This document shows, one piece after another, positions 6,100 to 13,539 of a stretch of DNA of 16,628 nt. Source of the DNA: an uncultured Dorea sp. (GTDB lineage: Bacteria > Bacillota > Clostridia > Lachnospirales > Lachnospiraceae); contig CAJTVY010000059.1 of assembly GCA_910579925.1 (NCBI GenBank), forward strand, positions 1 through 16,628, written 5' to 3'. Below the pieces are notes generated by a model. The model did not search any database and was not told the DNA's origin. It was given only the letters and a program-made list of their open reading frames with translations. How positions within the stretch are numbered: position 1 is the stretch's first letter; the number at the start of each line of letters is the position of its first letter. Position numbers and translations under genes: made by a program.

Positions 6100-6987
6100 A
6101 TGAGTTTATTTGGAGAGAATCTTCAATATTACAGAAAGCGTGAAAATATGACCCAGGAACAGCTTGCCGAACGGTTAGAGGTGTCCCGGCAGACGGTTTC
6201 AAAATGGGAGGCGGGAACCTCCTATGCAGAAATGGAAAAGTTGCTTCAATTATGCGAACTGTTTTCCTGTGACCTGGATACATTACTCCGTAAAGCGGCC
6301 AGTGAATCGGAGATTGGAGACAATCTGCAGCACAGAAAACATATGAAAGAATTTCGTCAATGGACGACCTGCGGGGTTTTTCTGCTGATTGCCGCCGCTG
6401 CTTCCTACGAGATTCTGGAAGGCCTGGGGCAGACCAGTGAAGCCGTCTGTCAGACGTTGTTCATGATCCTTGCCATAGTTGGTATTCTGATCCTTGTCGT
6501 ACAGGGATTAAAGGACTCAGATTACAGAAAGAAACATACGTTTATTCAGGATTTCTATACTCAGGAAGAGAAAGAAGAGTTCGACAGTCATTTCCCCGCA
6601 AGGATCGCAGCCGGTATCGGACTGATCCTGGTCGGGCTGCTGATTGGAGTGAATGGAGAATCCCTTCCTTTACCGGAGAATATGAATGAAGAGTTTTACT
6701 ATGGAATATTCCTGGTCATAGTGGCGATAGCCGTATCTATACTCGTTTACACAGGAATGCATAAGCAGGAGTATGATGTTGAGTCATATAATAAGGAAAA
6801 TAATCTGAAAAATGCAGAGGCCAACGGGGCTGTTGCAGTCTGGTGCGGCTGTATCATGCTCGTGGCAACTATTATATTTCTGATAGCGGGCCTGGTGTTC
6901 TATCTGTGGGAAATCTGCTGGATTGTCTACCCCATCGGCGCTCTGCTCTGCGGCATAGCTACATTGATCCTGAACCGGCAGAAGTAA
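6100..6987 (+). CDS. Membrane-anchored XRE-family transcriptional regulator
   Basis: A 295-residue protein with an N-terminal Cro/CI-type helix-turn-helix domain (residues 5-63; recognition region EVSRQTVSKWEAG) followed by about six hydrophobic segments (roughly 88-107, 115-136, 168-186, 200-219, 243-268, 270-292). This build, a DNA-binding head on a polytopic membrane tail, recurs in Clostridia; the signal sensed is unknown. The start is ATG 6100, five bases after AAGGTGA (6088-6094). An in-frame TTG at 6058 would add 14 residues but has no ribosome site. The gene stands alone: divergent from the GNAT gene and convergent with carB across a shared terminator. The dyad at 6032-6051 could be its own operator. 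Targets cannot be named. Confidence 0.8.
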   Translation: MSLFGENLQYYRKRENMTQEQLAERLEVSRQTVSKWEAGTSYAEMEKLLQLCELFSCDLDTLLRKAASESEIGDNLQHRKHMKEFRQWTTCGVFLLIAAAASYEILEGLGQTSEAVCQTLFMILAIVGILILVVQGLKDSDYRKKHTFIQDFYTQEEKEEFDSHFPARIAAGIGLILVGLLIGVNGESLPLPENMNEEFYYGIFLVIVAIAVSILVYTGMHKQEYDVESYNKENNLKNAEANGAVAVWCGCIMLVATIIFLIAGLVFYLWEICWIVYPIGALLCGIATLILNRQK

Positions 6988-7063
6988 ATTTCTTATTGGA
7001 AGAAGGCCGTCCGCCCACAGGGCATGCATCCGGGTGTTCACGGTGATATATGGGATATAGAAA

Positions 7064-7106
7064 GGGCTGCCGAAAAATATGCCTTAGGTATATTTTTCGG
7101 CAGCCC
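7064..7106. terminator. Bidirectional terminator between the XRE gene and carB
   Basis: A very long perfect hairpin has 7064-7080 pairing with 7090-7106 (17 pairs), plus three more pairs around a TTA loop. The tails are TGATTTTGATAT on the plus strand and TTTCTATATC on the minus strand. It lies 14 bases beyond the carB stop. Confidence 0.85.
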
Positions 7107-7119
7107 TGATTTTGATATA

Positions 7120-10100
7120 CTATCGTTCGGCAATCTCTCCATGCAGCTGCTGCAGCGACTTTACATCTCCTTTGCCATGTTCGTTCATATACCGGATTCC
7201 CTTTGCGGTCACCCTTGCGGCGGCAATGGTAGTCATATAGGGGATCTTAGCCTTGATGGCGGCTTTCCGAAGGTAGCTGTCGTCATGTATACTGTCCTTG
7301 CCTGCCGGAGAATTCACGATCAGGTCAATCGTTCCGTTCGTGATCATATCCAGTATGTTCGGCCTTCCCTCGTATAATTTCTTTACTTTCTCGGCCTGGA
7401 TACCGGCTTGACGGATTACGTCGCAGGTAGTACCTGTGGCAAGAATCTGAAAACCGTCCTCGGCGAACATCTTAGCCACCTCGGCTACCTCAGCCTTATC
7501 TTTGCGGTTGACGGAGATCAGTACCGTGCCTTTAAGCGGCAGTCTGGCCTGCGTTGCCTCCTGCGCTTTGTAGAACGCCTCGCCATAAGAGGCGGAAAGC
7601 CCCAGGACTTCTCCGGTGGAACGCATCTCCGGGCCAAGAAGAGGGTCGACCTCCTGGAACATGTTGAATGGGAAGACGGCTTCCTTGACTCCATAATATG
7701 GAATAGCATGCTCTTTTAGTCCGGCAACAGGAGAAGGACGCCCCGTCAGTTCGGCAGTGATAATGTCGGTTGCCAGCGGCACCATGCGGATATTGCATAC
7801 TTTGGATACCAAAGGCACTGTGCGGGAGGCGCGGGGATTGGCTTCGAGGACATAAACCTTGCCGTTCTCGATGGCATACTGCATGTTCATCAGACCCTTA
7901 ACGTGCATTTCTTCCGCAATCTTTTTCGTATACTCTTTGATTGTCCGTACGTTTTCTTCGGAAATGTGTACGGAAGGGATGATGCACGCAGAGTCGCCGG
8001 AGTGTACGCCTGCCAGTTCGATATGCTCCATCACTGCCGGGACGAACGCATGATTCCCGTCGCTGATGGCATCTGCTTCGCATTCCAGAGCATGATTCAG
8101 AAAACGGTCAATAAGGATGGGGCGGTCCGGTGTCACGCCTACGGCAGCCTTCATATAGCCTTCCATGCTTTCATCGTCATAAACCACTTCCATGCCCCGA
8201 CCTCCCAGGACATAAGAAGGACGTACCATGACGGGATAACCGATCTTTCCGGCGATTGTAAGAGCCTCGTCTACGGTAGTGGCCATTCCGGATTCCGGCA
8301 TAGGAATCTCAAGCTTGTCCATCATTGCCCGGAACAGATCGCGGTCTTCCGCCAGGTCAATGACAGAAGGGGCGGTTCCCAGGATTCTGACCCCGTTTTT
8401 CTCAAGCTCGGAAGCCAGGTTCAGAGGGGTCTGTCCGCCGAATTGAGCAATCACGCCGGCAGGCTGTTCTTTCTTGTAGATGCTTAAGACGTCTTCCAGC
8501 GTCAGCGGTTCAAAGTACAGCTTATCGGAAGTGTCGTAGTCCGTTGAAACGGTTTCCGGATTGCAGTTTACGATGATTGTCTCAAAGCCTAGTTTTTTCA
8601 GAGCCAGTGAAGCATGGACGCAGCAATAGTCAAATTCGATTCCCTGGCCGATCCGGTTAGGACCGCCCCCAAGGATCATGATCTTCGGCTTCTGGGCGTC
8701 CACAGGATTCTTGTCTTCCCCGTTGTAGGTAGAGTAGTAGTAGGCGCTGTCAGGCGTGCCGCTGACATGTACGCCCTCCCAGGCCTCTTCTACGCCTAGG
8801 CCGATCCGGCGGTTACGGATGGAGTCTTCGGATACCTCGAGGATCTGGCTTAAATATTTATCTGAAAAACCATTCTTTTTCGCAGATATCAGCATTTCAT
8901 CAGAGGGCAGGTTTCCCTTAAACTTCGCAAGAGCTTCCTCTTCCTCTACCAGTTCCAGCATCTGCTTTATAAAGTAGGTTTTTACCTTCGTAATGTCATA
9001 GATTTCTTCGACAGTCGCACCTTTGCGCAGCGCCTCGTACATGATGAAATGCCGGTCGCTGGAGGGGGTAATGAGCATCTTAAGCAGAGCTTCTTTGCTC
9101 TTTGTATGATAATCTTTTGCGAAGCCCAGTCCATAGCGGCCGGTCTCAAGACTGCGGATTGCTTTCTGGAAGGCTTCTTTGTAGGTCTTTCCGATACTCA
9201 TGACTTCGCCTACGGCGCGCATCTGAGTTCCCAGTCTGTCCTCTACGTTTTTAAATTTCTCAAAAGCCCAGCGGGCGAATTTGATTACAACATAGTCGCC
9301 GTCCGGGACATATTGATCTAACGTACCGTATTTGCCGCAGGGGATGTCCTTTAAGGTCAGACCGCAGGCAAGCATGGCTGATACCAGCGCAATGGGAAAG
9401 CCGGTTGCTTTTGAGGCAAGTGCAGAGGAACGGGAGGTTCTCGGGTTAATCTCAATTACCACGATCCGGTCGGTTATAGGATCGTGGGCAAACTGCACGT
9501 TGGTTCCGCCGATTACTTCAACGGATTCCACAATCTTGTACGCCTGTCGTTGTAACTCTTTCTGACACGCTTCCGAGATGGTGAGCATGGGGGCGGAACA
9601 GAAGGAGTCTCCGGTATGTACTCCCAGGGGGTCGATGTTTTCAATAAAACATACGGTAATCATATTGTTGTCGGCATCACGGACCACCTCTAGCTCCAGT
9701 TCTTCCCATCCAAGAATGGATTCTTCTACGAGAACCTGTCCCACCATGCTTGCCTGTAATCCCCGGGCGCAGACGGTCTTCAGTTCTTCCTTATTATATA
9801 CAAGCCCGCCGCCTGCTCCGCCCATGGTATATGCGGGGCGCAGAACGACCGGGTATCCCAGGCTGTCCGCAATTTTTAAGGCTTCTTCCACGCTGTAGGC
9901 AACTTCGCTTCTTGCCATCTCGATTCCTAAGGCATCCATGGATTTCTTAAATTCAATGCGGTCTTCGCCTCTCTCAATGGCATCCACCTGTACACCAATA
10001 ACCTTTACCTTGTATTTCTCAAGGATTCCTTCTTTGGCAAGTTCTGCGCACAGGTTCAGTCCGGATTGTCCTCCCAGGTTCGGCAGAAGTGCATCGGGAC

Positions 10101-10344
10101 GTTCTTTGGCAATAATCTGTTCCAGACGATCTACGTTCAGCGGCTCGATGTAGGTCACATCCGCCATCTCAGGGTCGGTCATGATAGTGGCCGGGTTGGA
10201 ATTTACCAGTACAATCTCGTAGCCGAGACCCCGCAGGGCTTTGCAGGCCTGAGTCCCGGAATAATCGAACTCACAGGCCTGGCCGATGATGATCGGGCCG
10301 GAACCAATAATCAGTATCTTGTGAATGTCTGTTCTTTTTGGCAT
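7120..10344 (-). CDS. carB: Carbamoyl-phosphate synthase large subunit
   Basis: Makes carbamoyl phosphate from bicarbonate, ammonia (supplied by the CarA glutaminase) and two ATP, for arginine and pyrimidine synthesis. The 1074 residues match the normal length. The duplicated architecture is plain: an N-terminal half starting KILIIGSGPIIIGQACEFDY, with ATP-grasp motifs YTMGGAGGGLVYN and EINPRTSRSSALASKATG; a second half starting KIMILGGGPNRIGQGIEFDY, with YVLGGRGMEVVY and EANPRASRTVPLVSK; and a C-terminal MGS-like allosteric domain (TVLISVNRKDK, LATGTTCDVIRQAG, VNSPAG). The start ATG 10344 has AGGAGGA upstream. carA is not next to it; carB is monocistronic between its own promoter and a strong terminator. 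No PyrR attenuator or other leader is seen, as the untranslated leader is only about 25 bases. Confidence 0.97.
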   Translation of the reverse strand: MPKRTDIHKILIIGSGPIIIGQACEFDYSGTQACKALRGLGYEIVLVNSNPATIMTDPEMADVTYIEPLNVDRLEQIIAKERPDALLPNLGGQSGLNLCAELAKEGILEKYKVKVIGVQVDAIERGEDRIEFKKSMDALGIEMARSEVAYSVEEALKIADSLGYPVVLRPAYTMGGAGGGLVYNKEELKTVCARGLQASMVGQVLVEESILGWEELELEVVRDADNNMITVCFIENIDPLGVHTGDSFCSAPMLTISEACQKELQRQAYKIVESVEVIGGTNVQFAHDPITDRIVVIEINPRTSRSSALASKATGFPIALVSAMLACGLTLKDIPCGKYGTLDQYVPDGDYVVIKFARWAFEKFKNVEDRLGTQMRAVGEVMSIGKTYKEAFQKAIRSLETGRYGLGFAKDYHTKSKEALLKMLITPSSDRHFIMYEALRKGATVEEIYDITKVKTYFIKQMLELVEEEEALAKFKGNLPSDEMLISAKKNGFSDKYLSQILEVSEDSIRNRRIGLGVEEAWEGVHVSGTPDSAYYYSTYNGEDKNPVDAQKPKIMILGGGPNRIGQGIEFDYCCVHASLALKKLGFETIIVNCNPETVSTDYDTSDKLYFEPLTLEDVLSIYKKEQPAGVIAQFGGQTPLNLASELEKNGVRILGTAPSVIDLAEDRDLFRAMMDKLEIPMPESGMATTVDEALTIAGKIGYPVMVRPSYVLGGRGMEVVYDDESMEGYMKAAVGVTPDRPILIDRFLNHALECEADAISDGNHAFVPAVMEHIELAGVHSGDSACIIPSVHISEENVRTIKEYTKKIAEEMHVKGLMNMQYAIENGKVYVLEANPRASRTVPLVSKVCNIRMVPLATDIITAELTGRPSPVAGLKEHAIPYYGVKEAVFPFNMFQEVDPLLGPEMRSTGEVLGLSASYGEAFYKAQEATQARLPLKGTVLISVNRKDKAEVAEVAKMFAEDGFQILATGTTCDVIRQAGIQAEKVKKLYEGRPNILDMITNGTIDLIVNSPAGKDSIHDDSYLRKAAIKAKIPYMTTIAAARVTAKGIRYMNEHGKGDVKSLQQLHGEIAER

Positions 10345-10375
10345 GATTTCCTCCTAAAATTGTTGACGTCTTGAC

Positions 10376-10404
10376 ATATAAATAAATTCAAAATTGCTTG
10401 TCAA
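10376..10404 (-). promoter_or_regulatory. carB promoter
   Basis: On the minus strand TTGACA (10399-10404), a 17-base spacer and TTATAT (10376-10381) form a strong promoter. On the plus strand TTGACA (10371-10376) and TGTCAA (10399-10404) form a dyad that brackets the promoter. A further TTGAC lies at 10363-10367. Confidence 0.75.
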
Positions 10405-10471
10405 TATACAGGTTATCTCTACCATATTAGTTGAGTTTTCTGGCGTTGTCAATAAGAGCGGCATTTTAAAC

Positions 10472-10500
10472 TTGAAATTCTGTGATTTAGGCTGTACAAT
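10472..10500 (+). promoter_or_regulatory. murI promoter
   Basis: TTGAAA (10472-10477), a 17-base spacer and TACAAT (10495-10500) form a good sigma-A promoter, 41 bases before the murI start and divergent from the carB promoter. Confidence 0.8.
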
Positions 10501-10541
10501 GAATAATACGAATGGATTAAGGTATAAAGGAGATTCCCAGG

Positions 10542-11363
10542 GTGAAGAATAATTCGAGTAATACGGCTCCGATCGGAGTCTTTGATTCCGGTGTGGGCGG
10601 TCTGACGGTTGCAAGAGAGATCATGCGTCAGCTTCCCCACGAGAATATCGTATATTTCGGCGACACGGCGAGGGTGCCGTATGGAAGTAAGTCCAGAGAC
10701 AACATCATCCGTTTTTCCAGGCAGATTATTCACTTCCTTGAAACGAAGGAAGTGAAAGCTATCGTGATTGCATGTAATACGGCGAGTGCGCTGGCGCTTG
10801 AGACGGTGAAGGAGGAGACGGACATTCCGGTAATCGGTGTGATCGTACCGGGAGCGAGGGCGGCAGTACAGGCTACCAGGAACGGTGTGATTGGTGTTGC
10901 GGGTACGGAAGCTACGATCAGGAGTGAGACTTATACCAAGGTAATCCGTAAGATGAACCCCCAAGCGGTGGTGATCGGGAAGCCCTGCCCGCTGTTCGTG
11001 CCGCTGGTGGAGGAGGGCTTTGCGAAGCACAGGATTACGGAAGAGGTGATCGACATCTATCTGTCAGACATGAGACAGACGAAGATTGACACCCTGATCC
11101 TGGGATGTACGCACTACCCGCTGCTAAGATCCAGGATCATGGCGTTTTTCGGGGAGAAGGTACATATTGTGAACCCGGCATATGAGACGGCGATGGATCT
11201 TAAGAAGGTTCTGTGTGAAGGCGGGAATGAGAATCGGTCTCATGAAGCGGCATCCTGCCAGTTCTATGTAAGCGATGCTGCGGAAAAGTTTTCGCATTTT
11301 GCCAATACTATCTTATCGTATGATGCGGGGGCGGCGAAGCTGGTCAATATAGAAGAATATTAG
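10542..11363 (+). CDS. murI: Glutamate racemase
   Basis: Cytoplasmic cofactor-independent racemase that converts L-glutamate to D-glutamate for peptidoglycan. The 273-residue length is typical. The motifs are all present: GVFDSGVGGLTV with the proton-relay Asp15, YFGDTARVPYG, ACNTASA with catalytic Cys78, and LGCTHYPLL with catalytic Cys189 and His191. I choose the GTG start at 10542 because AAAGGAG (10526-10532) lies nine bases upstream and the motif spacing to the N-terminus is normal. A DUF1934 gene follows after eight bases, and both probably share the transcript from the promoter at 10472 to the hairpin at 11797. Confidence 0.96.
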   Translation: MKNNSSNTAPIGVFDSGVGGLTVAREIMRQLPHENIVYFGDTARVPYGSKSRDNIIRFSRQIIHFLETKEVKAIVIACNTASALALETVKEETDIPVIGVIVPGARAAVQATRNGVIGVAGTEATIRSETYTKVIRKMNPQAVVIGKPCPLFVPLVEEGFAKHRITEEVIDIYLSDMRQTKIDTLILGCTHYPLLRSRIMAFFGEKVHIVNPAYETAMDLKKVLCEGGNENRSHEAASCQFYVSDAAEKFSHFANTILSYDAGAAKLVNIEEY

Positions 11364-11371
11364 GTGAGATT

Positions 11372-11815
11372 ATGACAAAAGACGTTTTATTAAGTATATC
11401 CGGACTGCATTACGAAACGGTTGATGCGGTGGGGGCTGACGAGAATGAACCGATCAGGGTGATCACTCCTGCAACCTATTACTATAAGAATAATAAGCAT
11501 TATGTCATCTACGATGAAGTTGTAGAAGGGATGCCGGGGATGATTAAGAACAAGGTGCGGATTGCAAACGACAAGCTTGAGATCATGAAGAGCGGTCTGT
11601 CTAATACCCATATGATTTTTGAGAAAGATAAGATCAATATTACCCAGTATGAGACGCCTTACGGTGATCTGCTTGTGGGGACGCATACGAAGGACATGCA
11701 GGTGGATGTGACGGAAGAGAAGATTCATGTTCATGTGAACTATGCGTTGGATGTGAACAGCGAGACGGTTGCGGACTGTAATATAGAGATGAATATAAAA
11801 GCATTGGACCATTGA
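11372..11815 (+). CDS. DUF1934 (YwiB-like) beta-barrel protein
   Basis: A 147-residue protein with the features of the DUF1934 family, small lipocalin-like barrels of unknown function found in Firmicutes. The N-terminus DVLLSISGLHYE, the YYKNNKHYVIYDE segment, and the alternating hydrophilic/hydrophobic strands through to the C-terminal VHVNYALDVNSE stretch support this. ATG 11372 starts eight bases after the murI stop, with a weak AGGTGA at 11362-11367, so translation probably relies on coupling to murI. The last codons and the stop are built into the stem of the following terminator. Confidence 0.85.
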   Translation: MTKDVLLSISGLHYETVDAVGADENEPIRVITPATYYYKNNKHYVIYDEVVEGMPGMIKNKVRIANDKLEIMKSGLSNTHMIFEKDKINITQYETPYGDLLVGTHTKDMQVDVTEEKIHVHVNYALDVNSETVADCNIEMNIKALDH

Positions 11816-11830
11816 TGATCCAATGCTTTT
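11797..11830. terminator. Terminator overlapping the end of the DUF1934 gene, bidirectional
   Basis: AAAAGCATTGGA (11797-11808) pairs perfectly with TCCAATGCTTTT (11819-11830). The plus-strand tail is T-rich (TTTTGTCTTC), and the minus-strand product ends TTTTATATTC. The 5' arm encodes the final residues of the DUF1934 protein, and the minus-strand gene ends nine bases away. Confidence 0.8.
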
Positions 11831-11838
11831 GTCTTCTG

Positions 11839-12297
11839 TTATTTCTGCGCCTTAGAGGCTTTGTCCTTCATTCTTGCGAAGAACCCCTTCTTCTTCTGCG
11901 GCGTATCAAGAGGCCCTCTAAGTCCTCTCACCCCTGTGATATAAATCCCGCTGACGGTGGCCTTCACCTCTTTCTTGACAGGGATCAGCGGATAAATTTC
12001 CGCATCGCACATCAGAGTCATAATCCTAGGGCCGACCTTTGCCTTTACCACAGGGACCTTGGAACGGCGGAGATACTTGGGCGTATTCTCTACGACAATG
12101 GCGGGCAGTCCTGCTTCCTTCAGACGAAGCCGTCCTTTGTCGATAATCAGCATGGATATGGTCTGCGAGGCGGCATCTAACTGCGCCTGCTGCTCGGCCT
12201 GCTTCTTCTCAGCTTTTTTACCCAGAAAATATAACACAATACATGCAATGATCAGAATAACCAGAATGACAAGCGATACAATGGTAAATGTACTCAC
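11839..12297 (-). CDS. Small single-pass membrane protein of unknown function
   Basis: Not a family I recognise. The 152-residue product has one N-terminal membrane helix (about residues 4-26, FTIVSLVILVILIIACIVLY). A Lys/Glu/Gln-rich, probably coiled stretch follows (GKKAEKKQAEQQAQLDAASQ). A soluble domain comes next with VPVVKAKVGPRIMTLMCDA and a basic tail (KKKGFFARMKDKASKAQK). The topology, short N-terminus then a basic region, suggests the soluble part is cytoplasmic. I choose GTG 12297 because AGGAGG lies seven bases upstream. The in-frame ATG at 12333 has no ribosome site and lies at or before the predicted transcription start. Confidence 0.65.
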   Translation of the reverse strand: MSTFTIVSLVILVILIIACIVLYFLGKKAEKKQAEQQAQLDAASQTISMLIIDKGRLRLKEAGLPAIVVENTPKYLRRSKVPVVKAKVGPRIMTLMCDAEIYPLIPVKKEVKATVSGIYITGVRGLRGPLDTPQKKKGFFARMKDKASKAQK

Positions 12298-12333
12298 GGG
12301 TAAACCTCCTAAACTCTTTATTCCATGACACAC

Positions 12334-12362
12334 ATTGTACCATTCTTTGACAGCATGTGCAA
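12334..12362 (-). promoter_or_regulatory. Promoter of the small membrane protein gene
   Basis: On the minus strand TTGCAC (12357-12362), a 17-base spacer and TACAAT (12334-12339) give a start near 12327. This lies downstream of the ATG at 12333 and supports the GTG start at 12297. Confidence 0.7.
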
Positions 12363-12367
12363 GAGAT

Positions 12368-12397
12368 TTGACAGGGAAATAGAGGAAGATATCTTAT
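12368..12397 (+). promoter_or_regulatory. Probable promoter of the 332-residue protein gene
   Basis: TTGACA (12368-12373) and a weaker TCTTAT (12392-12397) are 18 bases apart. Its -35 lies five bases from the -35 of the divergent promoter. Transcription would start near 12404, inside the longer upstream reading frame, favouring the ATG at 12466 as the true start. Confidence 0.45.
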
Positions 12398-12465
12398 CTT
12401 TCATAAAAATGCAGCCGATAGTATTAGATAAGGGAAATTTTAGGAGAGAAAGTGAAGGGGCGCTT

Positions 12466-13464
12466 ATGAAGATATATGGTGATTATACATTTATACTGGA
12501 TCGGCTGAACATTCGGAATAATTCGCAGGTTGAGGTGTTTCAGAACGGTACGAAGATTGTGGAATTTGCGGATCAGTTTCTGGAAGAGCAGAGGGCTGCG
12601 TCCCCGGACCGGGTCAGTATTTCACCCGAGGGTATGGGTTACATAAGAGACCGTCTTGCAGATCTGTCGGCAGAAGCAGCCGGTCCGCAGTTTCCAGAGG
12701 ATAGCGGGATTGTGAAGATAACAGGCGACGGTCTGTCGCTGATGGACGGGGTATGCAGAGAGTATATCTTAAAGAGGCTTGACTTTAACGGCGAGAACGG
12801 TGTGAGCAGTAAGTTCTATGGCGAGATGGAGAAGCGGTATCTGGACGCGCTGGCTGGTAAGGAAGAAAAGAGTGTGAGGGATTACGCCGACAGTCTTGCA
12901 AAAGCTTATGGTTCCATGTATAAGAATATTTTGGACGGATATGATAACGGTACGAGGGAAGTCTGGACGCTGGATACCAGCGCTGGAGAGGATTTTAACG
13001 GCGTAGAATTTGTGATCGACGGTAATGTGGTGCGTTACCGCAAGATGACGAAGGAGGAAGAACTTGGGCGTCTTAGGGAAAGCTTTGACCAGCTTGTAGA
13101 GGATGTTTCCAGACAGCTTGCGGCAAAGGAGGAGGCCGCAGCCGGGAATGAAGAGACTGCGCAGGAAGAAGGAGAACTGAGAAGAGCGGGAGAGCTTATG
13201 GCGGCGGAAGAGTTCTGGAAGACGGCGGACGTGGTCAAGGATCTTCTGAAAGAACTGGATACACTGATTTCGCAGATAGAAGCCATGTTCGCCAAGAAGG
13301 AGCCGGAACCGGAGAATATCGGAGAGAGGATTGCGGCGGAGGCAAAAAATCATGTGGAGGCGACCGTTGTACGGGGCAAACAGCAGGCGCAGTTTGCCAA
13401 TTACCGGAAGATTAGTCAGATGTCGATGAATATACAGTCTGTTCTGGGAAATCTTAGGGCATAG
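12466..13464 (+). CDS. Uncharacterised 332-residue soluble, partly coiled-coil protein
   Basis: Not recognised. There is no signal peptide or membrane segment. The N-terminal 60 residues include MKIYGDYTFILDRLN and the segment DRVSISPEGMGYI. A central part (about 95-215) is mixed helix and strand with EFVIDGNVVRYRKMTKEEE. The C-terminal third is Glu/Ala/Lys-rich and probably helical or coiled. ATG 12466 is chosen because GAAGGGG lies just upstream; the same frame is open from ATG 12325, but that codon has no ribosome site and precedes the likely promoter. The gene is followed after 75 bases by cls, with only a weak stem plus T6 (13481-13486) between, so read-through into cls is possible. Confidence 0.6.
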   Translation: MKIYGDYTFILDRLNIRNNSQVEVFQNGTKIVEFADQFLEEQRAASPDRVSISPEGMGYIRDRLADLSAEAAGPQFPEDSGIVKITGDGLSLMDGVCREYILKRLDFNGENGVSSKFYGEMEKRYLDALAGKEEKSVRDYADSLAKAYGSMYKNILDGYDNGTREVWTLDTSAGEDFNGVEFVIDGNVVRYRKMTKEEELGRLRESFDQLVEDVSRQLAAKEEAAAGNEETAQEEGELRRAGELMAAEEFWKTADVVKDLLKELDTLISQIEAMFAKKEPEPENIGERIAAEAKNHVEATVVRGKQQAQFANYRKISQMSMNIQSVLGNLRA

Positions 13465-13539
13465 CCGGGACGAGTCCTCTTTTTTGGAAAGTATCTGGAA
13501 AGGAATGGTACAGATAAAAGATTGTAAGGGAGGCAGTGG

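Noticed and set aside
7903..8487. Long plus-strand reading frames opposite carB
   Set aside because: They are antisense shadows of carB caused by codon bias, with no ribosome sites or recognisable motifs.
12298..12333. ATG 12333 as the start of the small membrane protein
   Set aside because: It lies at or before the predicted transcription start and lacks a ribosome site, while GTG 12297 has AGGAGG at good spacing.
12325..12465. N-terminal extension of the 332-residue protein from ATG 12325
   Set aside because: No ribosome site; the extension overlaps both divergent promoters and is unlike the rest of the protein.
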